Shown piece after piece: positions 1-8,892 of a stretch of DNA of 64,000 nt; the first letter of the stretch is position 1; every line of letters begins with the position of its first letter. Under the pieces are notes generated by a model. The model saw only the letters and a program-made list of their open reading frames with translations. It made no database searches and had not been told where the DNA came from. Both the position numbers and the translations under genes were made by a program. Origin of the DNA: Solimicrobium sp043758755 (GTDB taxonomy: Bacteria; Pseudomonadota; Gammaproteobacteria; Burkholderiales; Burkholderiaceae_D); contig JAYVMW010000016.1 in assembly GCA_043758755.1 (NCBI GenBank), positions 186,001-250,000 on the forward strand, read 5' to 3'.

Positions 1-939
1 TTTGTAAGCCACCGGTATGATCAACAGACCCAGTACCGCCCACCAGTATTGCAGCACCATCCCGACGTTGAGCAGCATGCCTATCGTGACGAAAAACAAT
101 CCCAGCAGTACATCCCGAAACGATTTGATATCTTCTTCAACCTGATGTTTGTATTCGGTCTCGGAAATCAGCATACCAGCCACGAACGCGCCGAGCGCCA
201 TTGACAGGCCAGCCTTTTCGGTAATCCAGGCCGAGCCCAGTGTCACCAGCAACAGGTTCAGCATGAACAGTTCCTGCGAACGCAGCAGCACCACCAGCCG
301 GAACCAGCTGCGCATGATTTTTTTCCCCACAAACAACAGCAATACCAATACCAGCGTGGCCTTGGTGATGGCCGTAGCCAGTGTCGTGAGCAAATGATCG
401 TCATGGGCGGCAAGTGCGGGAACAATGATCAAAAGCGGTACCAGAGCCAGATCCTGGAATAACAGGATGCCGAATATCTGACGACCGTGGGGCGTGTCGA
501 TTTCAAGCCGTTCCACCAATAGTTTGGAAATGATCGCCGTTGACGACATGGAGAATGCGCTGCCCAGTGCGAAGGCGGCCTGCCAGCTGATCTGCATGGT
601 TTGGGGCAGCAGCCAGCCTGACACGGCTCCGGCCAGCATGGTGGAAAGAATGGTAACAAACACCTGCGCCAGTCCCAGACCGAATAAAGTCTTGCGCATC
701 GATTTGAGTTTGGGCAGCGAAAATTCCAGCCCGATGGAAAACATCAAAAACACCACACCGATCTCGGCAAAATCCTGCGTGGCGGTGCTGTTTTCAGCCA
801 AGACAAAACCATATGGTCCGATCACCATGCCGACCAGCAGGTAGCCCAGCATCGGCGGCAGGCGCAGTTTTCTCAGCAGTACCACACCTACCACCGAGGC
901 CGCCAAAAATAATAAAGTGATTTCAAGAGCAGAGTGCAT
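1..939 (-). CDS. Kef-type K+/H+ antiporter (CPA2), C-terminus cut by window edge
   Basis: This is the N-terminal part (about 313 residues) of a monovalent cation:proton antiporter of the CPA2/KefB family, an inner-membrane protein. It starts at the ATG ending at 939 (MHSALEITLLFLAASVVGVV) and reads openly to base 1. Nearly the whole visible part is hydrophobic helices, with family blocks such as GYLLVGMVIGPYGF, FLMFSIGLEFSL and AFSMSSTAIISKLL. The C-terminal part, where a TrkA-N (RCK) domain would be expected, lies outside the window. It is transcribed divergently from kdsD. Family is clear; the transported ion and any glutathione gating cannot be judged. Confidence 0.85.
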   Translation of the reverse strand, partial: MHSALEITLLFLAASVVGVVLLRKLRLPPMLGYLLVGMVIGPYGFVLAENSTATQDFAEIGVVFLMFSIGLEFSLPKLKSMRKTLFGLGLAQVFVTILSTMLAGAVSGWLLPQTMQISWQAAFALGSAFSMSSTAIISKLLVERLEIDTPHGRQIFGILLFQDLALVPLLIIVPALAAHDDHLLTTLATAITKATLVLVLLLFVGKKIMRSWFRLVVLLRSQELFMLNLLLVTLGSAWITEKAGLSMALGAFVAGMLISETEYKHQVEEDIKSFRDVLLGLFFVTIGMLLNVGMVLQYWWAVLGLLIIPVAYK

Positions 940-1028
940 GCAGCGATTCCATTCAATTCAGGTCATGTTGCTTTTATTGTAAGCATCTTTTCTTGATTCA
1001 GGCAGGTTTTTTGCTTTCCGAATTCGTT

Positions 1029-1034
1029 TATACT
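1029..1034 (+). promoter_or_regulatory. -10-like hexamer just before kdsD
   Basis: TATACT matches the sigma70 -10 consensus at 5 of 6 positions. Its end is only 7 bases before the kdsD ATG at 1042, so transcription from it would give a nearly leaderless mRNA. No good -35 is seen at 16-18 bp and no Shine-Dalgarno precedes the ATG. Confidence 0.35.
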
Positions 1035-1041
1035 CTAGCCC

Positions 1042-2061
1042 ATGAGTCTATCCAATACAAATTCCCCTGTTGTTGATTTTGATCCGGTACGTGCGCTGCA
1101 GTTGGCACGCGATACCCTGACGATTGAATCCGACGCACTGCAGGCGCTGAACCTGCGGCTTGCGTCACCGACCGACGACAGTTTTGTCCGCGCAGTGGGT
1201 CTGCTGTTGAACTGCAAAGGTCGGGTTGTGGTGTCCGGCATTGGCAAATCCGGACATATCGGGCGCAAAATCGCCGCCACCTTTGCTTCCACCGGAACAC
1301 CCGCATTTTTTGTTCATGCCGCCGAAGCGGCCCATGGCGACTTGGGCATGGTCACGGCTGATGATGTCTTTATTGCACTGTCTTATTCCGGAGAAGCCGG
1401 TGAGTTGCTGTCGGTCATGCCGCTGATCAAACGCATGGGCACCAAACTGATTGCCATTACCGGCAATCCGGAATCAGGCCTGTCACGTCTGGCCGATGTC
1501 CATTTAAATGCCCATGTCGACAAGGAAGCCTGTCCACTGAATCTGGCACCGACTGCCAGCACCACCGTCACGCTGGCGTTGGGCGATGCGCTTGCGGTGG
1601 CCGTACTGGACGCCAGCGGTTTTCGCGAAGAAGATTTTGCACGCTCGCATCCCGGCGGCGCACTGGGCCGCAAACTGCTCACCCATGTGCGTGACATCAT
1701 GCGCAAGGGTGACGACATACCATCCGTCAGCTCAGACTGCACACTGGTTGCCGCCCTGCTGGAAATTACCAAAAAAGGCATTGCCATGACCGCTGTGGTG
1801 GATGACAACCAACGCGTGCTGGGCGTATTTACCGACGGTGATCTGCGCCGCCTGCTGGAAACCATGCACGACTTTACCGATGTCAGAATTGCCGATGTCA
1901 TGCACAAAAATCCGCGCATGATCACTCCCGACAAACTGGCCGTGGAAGCTGTCAAGTTAATGGAAACCTACCGCATCAACCAGTTACTGGTGGCCCAGCC
2001 GGATGGCACACTGGTCGGAGCGCTGCACATCCACGATCTGACCCGTGCCAAGGTGATCTGA
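1042..2061 (+). CDS. kdsD: D-arabinose 5-phosphate isomerase KdsD (KpsF/GutQ family)
   Basis: It converts D-ribulose 5-phosphate to D-arabinose 5-phosphate, the first step of Kdo synthesis for LPS, in the cytoplasm. The 339 residues hold an N-terminal SIS sugar-isomerase domain (about 35-190, with GIGKSGHIG near 65-73 and AAEAAHGDLGM) followed by two CBS domains (about 210-335), the standard KpsF/GutQ plan at the usual length. Its TGA overlaps the kdsC ATG by one base, so the two are coupled. The start has no visible ribosome-binding site. It is the first gene of the Kdo/LPS-export operon. Confidence 0.95.
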   Translation: MSLSNTNSPVVDFDPVRALQLARDTLTIESDALQALNLRLASPTDDSFVRAVGLLLNCKGRVVVSGIGKSGHIGRKIAATFASTGTPAFFVHAAEAAHGDLGMVTADDVFIALSYSGEAGELLSVMPLIKRMGTKLIAITGNPESGLSRLADVHLNAHVDKEACPLNLAPTASTTVTLALGDALAVAVLDASGFREEDFARSHPGGALGRKLLTHVRDIMRKGDDIPSVSSDCTLVAALLEITKKGIAMTAVVDDNQRVLGVFTDGDLRRLLETMHDFTDVRIADVMHKNPRMITPDKLAVEAVKLMETYRINQLLVAQPDGTLVGALHIHDLTRAKVI

Positions 2062-2597
2062 TGACACTGCCTGACACCATCGCGCACAGAAAAGCCGCCC
2101 AGGTTCGCATCATGATATTTGATGTGGATGGTGTGCTGACGGACGGACGCATGCAGTTTTCGGCCGAAGGTGAAGCGATGAAAAGTTTTTTTGTGCACGA
2201 CGGTCTGGGTATCCAGTTGCTGCAGAAAATGGGCATCGCCACTGCAATTATCAGCGCGCGCACCACACCGATTGTCAATAAACGGGCCGCCGATCTGGGC
2301 ATTACCTATGTGTATCAGGGCAATCACGACAAACGCATCACTTTTGCACAATTGCTGGCGGACACCGGGATGACGGCCCAGCAATGCGGCTTCATGGGTG
2401 ACGATATTGTCGATCTGCCGTTATTTTCAAAAGTGGGATTTGCTGTCAGTGTGCCCAACGGTCATCAAGAAGCAATCAGTCGTGCCGATTATGTAACCAA
2501 AGCCAGCGGCGGCCTGGGTGCAGTCAGAGAAATCTGCGATTTCATCCTGCGCGCCCAGAATAAATATGATGCTGCCCTTGCCCCTTACCTGGCATGA
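2061..2597 (+). CDS. kdsC: 3-deoxy-D-manno-octulosonate 8-phosphate phosphatase KdsC
   Basis: A HAD-superfamily phosphatase of 178 residues that dephosphorylates Kdo 8-phosphate, the third Kdo step. The HAD motif I FDVDGVLTDG sits near residues 20-29, and the C-terminal acidic motif GDDIVDLP is present. There is no cap domain, as in tetrameric C0-type KdsC. The ATG overlaps the kdsD stop (TGATG). lptC starts 6 bases after its stop, consistent with one transcript through rpoN. Confidence 0.95.
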   Translation: MTLPDTIAHRKAAQVRIMIFDVDGVLTDGRMQFSAEGEAMKSFFVHDGLGIQLLQKMGIATAIISARTTPIVNKRAADLGITYVYQGNHDKRITFAQLLADTGMTAQQCGFMGDDIVDLPLFSKVGFAVSVPNGHQEAISRADYVTKASGGLGAVREICDFILRAQNKYDAALAPYLA

Positions 2598-2603
2598 TGC
2601 GCG

Positions 2604-3224
2604 ATGAAATTCAGCGCGCTTTTATCTCCGAACAAATTACGGCTCTGGTTACTGGTGGTGCTGGTCGGACTGGCATCTCTGGCCAGTTACTGGGCGCTCG
2701 AAATTGTACTGAGCCACAATCCGGCCAATGCTGTTCCGGTACGAACCCGCCCTGATTACTGGGTGGAGAATTTTAATTTTGTAAAGATGCTGCCCAGCGG
2801 ACAAAATGATTACCGCATTGTTGGCGCCATGCTGGTGCATTACCCCAGCGACGATCGTGCCGAAGTGACCCTGCCGGTCATTACCAATCTGGCCCCGGAA
2901 CGCTTGCCGATGACGACCCGCTCAGAACGCGGGATAGTAAAAAATTTGGCCAACAAGACGGAAAATGAAGTGCATCTGTATGAAAAAGTGGTGGTGAACC
3001 GACCCAAAACCGCGAATTCAGAACGCCTGCAATTGAATACCGAATATTTACTGGCCTATCCGGACCGACACACGATGGAAACCAACCTGCCAATTGAAAT
3101 TCTGTCTGGTGACACCATCACTACCGGAGTCGGCATGAAGGCCAACAATGAAACACAGCAAATGGAAGTTTTACACAATGTTTACAGCATTGTTCCTCCG
3201 CGTGCCGTACCGAAACGAAAATGA
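2604..3224 (+). CDS. lptC: LPS export protein LptC
   Basis: LptC is the bitopic inner-membrane component that passes LPS from LptB2FG to periplasmic LptA. The 206-residue product has one N-terminal membrane helix (about 13-32) and a periplasmic domain typical of LptC, including a DRAEVTLPVIT-like stretch near residue 75. Sequence conservation in this family is low, so position between kdsC and lptA carries much of the weight. Its last codons overlap the lptA start (ATGA). Confidence 0.9.
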   Translation: MKFSALLSPNKLRLWLLVVLVGLASLASYWALEIVLSHNPANAVPVRTRPDYWVENFNFVKMLPSGQNDYRIVGAMLVHYPSDDRAEVTLPVITNLAPERLPMTTRSERGIVKNLANKTENEVHLYEKVVVNRPKTANSERLQLNTEYLLAYPDRHTMETNLPIEILSGDTITTGVGMKANNETQQMEVLHNVYSIVPPRAVPKRK

Positions 3225-3817
3225 CCGCCATGAACAAATTCTCACTATCGATTTTTTCCGCTCTACTTGTCACCGCAGCGCTTTGCGCGCACGCTGAAAA
3301 GGCCGATACAGATCAGCCGCTGCGTATCTGGGCCGAATCCCAGACCTATGACGGCAACAAAAAAATTACGGTCTACACCGGAACGGTGCATATGGTGAAA
3401 GGCACGCTGACCATTAACGCCGACCGACTGGAAGTGGTTGAAGATGCCAGCGGTGGAAAAATCGGCACCCTGTTCAGCAATCCCGGCAAGCTCGTCACTT
3501 ACCGCCAGAAGCGCGACGGCGGACCTGACCTGTGGGCTGAGGGTGAAGCCAACCGGGTGGTCTATGATGACACGCTGGCGTTAATCAAATTATTCAACAA
3601 TGCCAAACTGGTGCTGCTGGACGGAAAGCGGCGCACCCATGAGAGTTCGGGCATTTATATCTCCTACGACAGCCGGACTGATTTCATGCAGGTCAATAAT
3701 ACTCTCGATGGCAGCAGCACCCCCGGCGCAGGATTTACCAACGCGGTGATCTATCCGTCCGAAGACAAGAAGAAACCGGAAAAGAAACCGGCTGCACCAC
3801 AGCAAAAGGACAATTGA
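3221..3817 (+). CDS. lptA: LPS transport periplasmic protein LptA
   Basis: LptA forms the periplasmic bridge carrying LPS to the outer membrane. The 198 residues begin with a Sec signal peptide (hydrophobic FSLSIFSALLVTAALCAHA), followed by an OstA/LptA beta-jellyroll domain (AESQTYDGNKKITVYTG, NADRLEVVE) and a Lys/Pro-rich C-terminal tail. The ATG at 3221 overlaps the lptC TGA; a second ATG at 3230 is possible. The stop overlaps the lptB ATG. Confidence 0.93.
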   Translation: MTAMNKFSLSIFSALLVTAALCAHAEKADTDQPLRIWAESQTYDGNKKITVYTGTVHMVKGTLTINADRLEVVEDASGGKIGTLFSNPGKLVTYRQKRDGGPDLWAEGEANRVVYDDTLALIKLFNNAKLVLLDGKRRTHESSGIYISYDSRTDFMQVNNTLDGSSTPGAGFTNAVIYPSEDKKKPEKKPAAPQQKDN

Positions 3818-4560
3818 TGAGCTCCCATTTACAGGTGCAGGGATTGCAGAAACATTACGGCGCCAGACAGGTTGTCAGCGATGTGTCGATTGATGTCACC
3901 AGCGGTGAAGTAGTCGGTTTGCTGGGACCGAACGGGGCCGGCAAGACCACCTCGTTTTACATGATCGTCGGATTGGTTCCTTCCGACTCCGGCAATATCC
4001 GGCTCAATGGTACGGACATTTCCAAACTGCCCATCCACAAGCGCGCCACGCTCGGACTTTCGTATCTGCCTCAGGAAGCCTCGGTGTTCAGAAAACTGTC
4101 CGTGGAAGATAATATCCGCGCCGTACTTGAACTGCAAAAAGATGAACAGGGCGCAGCGCTGACCAAACAGGCTATCGATGCACGTCTGAATTCGTTGCTC
4201 AGTGAATTGCAGATTGAAAAAATTCGCGAAAACATGGCGCTGAGCCTGTCAGGTGGTGAGCGGCGCCGTGTTGAAATTGCGCGCGCCCTGGCAACCAATC
4301 CGCGTTTTGTTTTGCTCGATGAGCCGTTTGCCGGCGTCGATCCAATCGCGGTCATTGAAATTCAGCGTATCGTACGTTTTTTAAAGGAACGCAATATCGG
4401 CGTGCTCATCACGGATCACAACGTGCGTGAAACTCTGGGTATCTGCGATCGTGCTTACATCATCAATCAGGGAGCGGTTCTGGCCAGCGGGCATCCGGAC
4501 GATATCATCAGCAATGAATCGGTTCGTCGGGTGTACCTGGGCGACCACTTCCGCATGTAA
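3817..4560 (+). CDS. lptB: LPS export ABC transporter ATPase LptB
   Basis: Cytoplasmic ATPase that powers LptB2FG. It has Walker A GPNGAGKTT (about 37-45), Q-loop LPQEAS, signature LSGGERRR, Walker B FVLLDEPFAGVDP and the H-loop ITDHNV, at the normal length of about 247 residues. I take the ATG at 3817, which overlaps the lptA TGA; an in-frame TTG lies one codon upstream. lptF/lptG are not in this window. rpoN begins 3 bases after the stop. Confidence 0.96.
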   Translation: MSSHLQVQGLQKHYGARQVVSDVSIDVTSGEVVGLLGPNGAGKTTSFYMIVGLVPSDSGNIRLNGTDISKLPIHKRATLGLSYLPQEASVFRKLSVEDNIRAVLELQKDEQGAALTKQAIDARLNSLLSELQIEKIRENMALSLSGGERRRVEIARALATNPRFVLLDEPFAGVDPIAVIEIQRIVRFLKERNIGVLITDHNVRETLGICDRAYIINQGAVLASGHPDDIISNESVRRVYLGDHFRM

Positions 4561-4563
4561 CCG

Positions 4564-6057
4564 ATGAAACAAGGCCTGCAACTCCGCACCTCCCAACATC
4601 TGGCACTGACGCCCCAGCTGCAGCAATCGATACGTCTGCTGCAACTATCCACGTTGGAATTACAGACTGAATTACAGCAGATGCTGTCCGACAATCCGCT
4701 GCTGGAACGACTCGATGATCCCATGGATCAGGCGGTACGACTCATGGCCGACGGAGCGATCAATACGCAGGCAGATTATTCCGCAGGTAATACCGGTTCC
4801 GGGTCCGGCAGCAGCAGCGACGACAACCAGGGTGGTAACGGCGATGCCGAACAGGGCGGCGATTATGCGGATGGCAATCAGGGTGACGCTCAGGAAGACT
4901 CTGCCATCTGGGGTGAAAGCAATCGCGCCAACAATAATCAGGAAGATGACGATGGCCGCCCTCAACTGGAGGTCGTTGAAGAAAGTCTGCGCGAACATTT
5001 GCTGGATCAGGCCAACCTGTCGACCCGCACCGAACGCGACCTGGCATTGCTCAGTCTGCTCATTGAGGCGCTGGATGACAATGGTTATCTGGATGAATCG
5101 CTGGAACAGATTCATGCCGGCCTGCCTGAAGAGCTCGGCATCGGCATGGGCGATCTGCAGTTTGCACTGAATCTGCTGCAAAGCCTGGAGCCGGCCGGTG
5201 TCGGGGCCCGCAATGCCAGCGAATGCCTGTCGCTGCAGATCAAACGCCTGCCGCATATTCCGTTGGTCACACGCCGCCTGGCGCTGACCATCGTGCAGGA
5301 TTTTCTGACCCAGTTTGCCCAGCGTGATTTCAACAAAATAAAAAAAGCACTCGAGTGCGACGATCAGGATCTGCGCGAGGCGCAGGATGTCATCCGTCAA
5401 TGTCAGCCGCATCCGGGCAAAGGCTTCAGTAAAGACCGGGTTGATTTTGTGGCGCCGGATGTCATCGTGACCAAAACCAGACTTGGCTGGCAGGTACAGC
5501 TCAATCAGGACGTCATGCCAAAATTGCAGATCAATACCCTGTATGCCAATTTGCTCAGACAGCACAAGAATGCCGCAACCCTGCAGACCCAGCTTCAGGA
5601 AGCACGCTGGCTGATCAAAAACATGCGTCAGCGCTTCGATACCATTTTGCGCGTTTCAGAAGCCATAGTAGAAAGGCAACGCAGCTTTTTCAACCATGGC
5701 GCAGTCGCCATGCGTCCACTTGTTTTGCGAGAAATAGCTGATACACTGGGTTTACACGAGAGCACTATTTCTCGTGTGACCACTCAAAAATACATGCTGA
5801 CCCCGCATGGCATGTTTGAGCTGAAATATTTCTTTGGTAGCCACGTTGCCACTGAAGCAGGGGGCGAAGCTTCTTCAACAGCGATACGTGCACTCATCAA
5901 ACAACTGATCGGAGCAGAAAACCAGAGCAACCCACTTTCGGATAGCAAAATCGCAAGTATGCTGGGTGAACAAGGCATGGTTATTGCTCGACGAACCGTC
6001 GCAAAATACCGTGAAGCACTCAAAATTCCCCCGGTTAACTTACGCAAAACTTTGTAA
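4564..6057 (+). CDS. rpoN: RNA polymerase sigma-54 factor RpoN
   Basis: Sigma-54 directs RNA polymerase to -24/-12 promoters opened by enhancer-binding ATPases. The 497 residues show the expected order: a Gln/Leu-rich region I (LALTPQLQQSIRLLQLS), an acidic, Asn/Gly-rich region II (about 75-135), the core-binding domain, a helix-turn-helix (LGLHESTISRVTTQKYM) and the C-terminal RpoN box ARRTVAKYRE at about 475-484. Its place between lptB and hpf is conserved in proteobacteria. Confidence 0.97.
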   Translation: MKQGLQLRTSQHLALTPQLQQSIRLLQLSTLELQTELQQMLSDNPLLERLDDPMDQAVRLMADGAINTQADYSAGNTGSGSGSSSDDNQGGNGDAEQGGDYADGNQGDAQEDSAIWGESNRANNNQEDDDGRPQLEVVEESLREHLLDQANLSTRTERDLALLSLLIEALDDNGYLDESLEQIHAGLPEELGIGMGDLQFALNLLQSLEPAGVGARNASECLSLQIKRLPHIPLVTRRLALTIVQDFLTQFAQRDFNKIKKALECDDQDLREAQDVIRQCQPHPGKGFSKDRVDFVAPDVIVTKTRLGWQVQLNQDVMPKLQINTLYANLLRQHKNAATLQTQLQEARWLIKNMRQRFDTILRVSEAIVERQRSFFNHGAVAMRPLVLREIADTLGLHESTISRVTTQKYMLTPHGMFELKYFFGSHVATEAGGEASSTAIRALIKQLIGAENQSNPLSDSKIASMLGEQGMVIARRTVAKYREALKIPPVNLRKTL

Positions 6058-6169
6058 CTTCAAGTCTGTAAAACAGCAGTACAATGTAATTGGTCGTTGG
6101 CTCAAACTGTTTTTCTGGCCATGGCTTTTAGCAGGGAATTAGCAGGAAATACCACAACAAGGAGCGCTT

Positions 6170-6562
6170 ATGAATATCACCATCAGTGGACATCACCTCG
6201 AAGTAACTCCAGCAATTCGTGAACACATTCAAAGTAAGCTGGAACGTATCATGCGACACTTCGACCAAGTCATTGATATCACCGTCACCATCACCGTAGA
6301 CAAGCTAAAAGAGAAGGAAAAACGTCATAAAGCAGATATAAATCTTCATGTTCCAGGCAAAGATATTCACGTCGAAAGCGTCGCGCAGGATCTGTACGCT
6401 GCCATTGATCTCCTCATGGACAAGCTGGATCGTCAAGTCATCAAGCACAAGGACAAAATTCAGGACCACAAGCACGATCCCGTGAAACACCTGCCGCTTC
6501 ATTTAGGAAGCGCGAGCCCTGACTCCGATGATGCATCGGTGAGTTCACTGGCAAGCGCATAA
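6170..6562 (+). CDS. hpf: Ribosome hibernation promoting factor (HPF/RaiA family)
   Basis: This protein binds the 30S decoding region in stationary phase and helps form inactive ribosomes. The 130 residues carry the beta-alpha-beta S30AE domain in the first 100 (ITISGHHLEVTPAIREHIQSK, DLYAAIDLLMDKLDRQ) and lack the C-terminal dimerisation domain of long HPF. A good Shine-Dalgarno (AAGGAGCG) lies before the ATG. It follows rpoN by 112 bases, a space that could hold its own promoter, and ends at a strong terminator. Confidence 0.93.
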   Translation: MNITISGHHLEVTPAIREHIQSKLERIMRHFDQVIDITVTITVDKLKEKEKRHKADINLHVPGKDIHVESVAQDLYAAIDLLMDKLDRQVIKHKDKIQDHKHDPVKHLPLHLGSASPDSDDASVSSLASA

Positions 6563-6583
6563 ATACCTGCTTCACCATAGAAC

Positions 6584-6607
6584 AAGGACGCGCAAGCGTC
6601 CTTTTTA
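6584..6607 (+). terminator. Rho-independent terminator after hpf
   Basis: The 8-bp perfect stem AAGGACGC / GCGTCCTT closes a GCAA tetraloop (6592-6595) and runs into five T residues. It lies 22 bases after the hpf stop and closes the kdsD-hpf transcription unit. Confidence 0.9.
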
Positions 6608-6649
6608 ATTGCCCCTTATTTATCTCCCTGCCCCTCCGATTTTTCCACT

Positions 6650-7735
6650 ATGAATAATTTCGTTACCTCACGCATCCAGAATCGCATTGGTTTTATCCTG
6701 CTTGATCGCCCCAAGGCCTTGAATTCCCTGTCACTGGAAATGATCCGCTCCATCACCCGCACCCTACTGGACTGGAAGAATAATCCGGCCGTGCAGGCGG
6801 TATGCATCCATGGCAGCCATGAGCGGGCTTTTTGTGCCGGGGGCGATATCCGGTTTTTTTATGACGTGGGCAGCGCGACTCCACAGGGTGACAGTGCACT
6901 GCTGGAAGATTTTTTTACCGAAGAATATGCATTGAATCATCTGATTCACTGCTACCCCAAACCCTATATTTCCCTGCTGAACGGGGTGGTCATGGGTGGC
7001 GGCATGGGGATTGCGCAGGCCGGTCCGGGCAATCGCTTGCGCATCGTCACAGAACGAACCAAGATGGCCATGCCGGAAGTTAACATCGGTCTGTTTCCAG
7101 ACGTGGGGGGCGGCTACTTCCTGTCACGTTGTGCCGGCGAACTCGGCACCTGGCTGGGGCTGACCGGAGAGATCATCCATGCTGCGGACGCGATCTACGC
7201 CGATCTGGCCGATCTGTTTGTGCCCACCGACCAGCTTGCTGCGCTGCTCACAATGCTGGAAACCACCCAGCAGTCCGATATATGTAGTGCGGTTCGTCAA
7301 TTCGCAGCACCATTTCAAATAGTGACCGACCCGAGCCAGCTGGAAAAGAACCGTGCGCAGATAGACCGGCATTTCTGTGGCAACAGCGTAGCGGAAATCC
7401 TGTTGTCATTACAGGCTGACAGTTCCACTTTTGCGCAGCAGACTGCTGCAGTCATGCAAACCCGCTCTGCACTGATGATGTGCGTGACACTGGAACAGCT
7501 GCGACGTGGCCGGCAGTTAACCGTAGCCGACTGCCTGCGCATGGAACGCGTCATGGTTCGGCATTGTTTCAAACATGGGGAAGTGCTGGAAGGCGTGCGC
7601 GCGCTGGTGGTGGACAAAGACATGCAGCCCAAATGGCAGCCGGAAACGGTGGCGCAAGTCAGCGCGGAAATGGTGCAGGCATTTTTTGCGCCGGTCTGGC
7701 CGGACTATGCGCATCCGTTACGGGATTTGGGTTAA
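6650..7735 (+). CDS. 3-hydroxyisobutyryl-CoA hydrolase-like (ECH/isomerase family)
   Basis: A 361-residue crotonase-fold protein. The motif AFCAGGDIRFFYD and the block MPEVNIGLFPDVGGGYFLSR fit the 3-hydroxyisobutyryl-CoA hydrolase branch (valine breakdown) better than ordinary 250-270 residue enoyl-CoA hydratases, and the length also fits. In this branch the Glu of MPE and the Asp of FPDVGGG are catalytic; both are present. Its TAA shares the sequence TTAA with the convergent dgt stop. No other valine-pathway genes are adjacent, so the substrate is an inference. Confidence 0.8.
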   Translation: MNNFVTSRIQNRIGFILLDRPKALNSLSLEMIRSITRTLLDWKNNPAVQAVCIHGSHERAFCAGGDIRFFYDVGSATPQGDSALLEDFFTEEYALNHLIHCYPKPYISLLNGVVMGGGMGIAQAGPGNRLRIVTERTKMAMPEVNIGLFPDVGGGYFLSRCAGELGTWLGLTGEIIHAADAIYADLADLFVPTDQLAALLTMLETTQQSDICSAVRQFAAPFQIVTDPSQLEKNRAQIDRHFCGNSVAEILLSLQADSSTFAQQTAAVMQTRSALMMCVTLEQLRRGRQLTVADCLRMERVMVRHCFKHGEVLEGVRALVVDKDMQPKWQPETVAQVSAEMVQAFFAPVWPDYAHPLRDLG

Positions 7736-8892
7736 ATATCATCCACACAAAACAAACGGCGGTGTTCGCGCATGGCGTACCGGTCGGTCATGCCGGCAAT
7801 GTAATCGGCTACCTTGCGTGCCTGTTTTAATTCATGGTCCGACACCAGATAATCCGGCGGCAACAGAGCCGGTTCTTTCAGGAACAGGGTAAATAAATCA
7901 GTTACGCAGCGACGCGCCTTGCTGGTCATGCGCTGCACCTGATAATGGCGGTACAGATTTATTTTCAGGAACTGTTTCAACTCGGTGGCGTCGGCGTGCA
8001 TTTTTTCTGAAAACGCGATCAGCGGTGGCGCATTCCTGACATCCTGTATCGATGTGGGCTGCTGGGCCAGAATGCGCTGTTCCGAGGTGAGGATCAGATC
8101 CAGTATCAGCTCGTTGATCATGCGCCGGATCGTTTCGGAAATGGCGCGTCGTCCCGTCAAGCCCGGAAATGCCTGCTCAACCAGTTTGCGGTTACGTGCA
8201 TACAAATCAATTTCCAGGAGCTGGTGTTCCTGCAGCAATCCGGAACGCAACCCGTCGTCGACATCGTGGTTGTTGTACGCAATCTCATCGGCAAGATTAG
8301 CCAGCTGCGCTTCCAGCCCGGGTTGTTTGCGCTGAATAAAGCGCTGTCCGATTGCGCCGAGCTGCTGGGCATTTTTCAGTGCGCAGTGCTTCAGAATGCC
8401 CTCGCGTGTCTCAAAAGTCAGGTTCAAACCATCAAAATTGCCGTAGCGCTCTTCCAGCACATCCACTACCCGCAGACTTTGCAGATTATGTTCAAAGCCG
8501 CCATAGGGCTGCATGCACAGATTTAAGGCATCCTGCCCGGCGTGACCAAACGGCGTGTGGCCCAGATCATGGGCCAGTGAAATCGCTTCAACCAGATCTT
8601 CATTCAAACGCAGATTGCGCGCGATGGCGCGGGCAATCTGTGCCACTTCAATACTGTGAGTTAAGCGGGTACGGAACAGGTCGCCTTCGTGATTGACGAA
8701 TACCTGGGTTTTATATTCGAGCCGGCGAAACGCGGAACAGTGAATGATGCGGTCGCGGTCGCGGCCGTACTCGGTGCGTGATTTGGCAGCAGGTTCAGGG
8801 TGCAGCCGCGAGGCGGTTACCGTATCCTGAGCCGCATAAGGCGCAAGATTGGGCAGATGCGCCGGTGGAAGTTGGTTTGGCAGGTCGGTCAT
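7732..8892 (-). CDS. dgt: Deoxyguanosinetriphosphate triphosphohydrolase-like protein
   Basis: An HD-domain dNTP triphosphohydrolase (dGTPase family) of 386 residues. The metal ligands of the HD site are visible: His51 (HCSAFRRLEYKTQV), His79 (RTRLTHSIEV) and His-Asp at 108-109 (LAHDLGHTPFGH). In this family dNTPs are cleaved to nucleoside and triphosphate. It begins directly after the stop of the aroKB fusion (0-bp gap), so it is probably the last gene of the pilM-aroKB-dgt run. Nucleotide specificity cannot be read from the sequence. Confidence 0.92.
   Translation of the reverse strand: MTDLPNQLPPAHLPNLAPYAAQDTVTASRLHPEPAAKSRTEYGRDRDRIIHCSAFRRLEYKTQVFVNHEGDLFRTRLTHSIEVAQIARAIARNLRLNEDLVEAISLAHDLGHTPFGHAGQDALNLCMQPYGGFEHNLQSLRVVDVLEERYGNFDGLNLTFETREGILKHCALKNAQQLGAIGQRFIQRKQPGLEAQLANLADEIAYNNHDVDDGLRSGLLQEHQLLEIDLYARNRKLVEQAFPGLTGRRAISETIRRMINELILDLILTSEQRILAQQPTSIQDVRNAPPLIAFSEKMHADATELKQFLKINLYRHYQVQRMTSKARRCVTDLFTLFLKEPALLPPDYLVSDHELKQARKVADYIAGMTDRYAMREHRRLFCVDDI

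Noticed and set aside
4672..5565. A long open frame on the minus strand opposite rpoN
   Set aside because: It lies entirely within a clear rpoN coding sequence, has no family features and is a by-product of codon bias.
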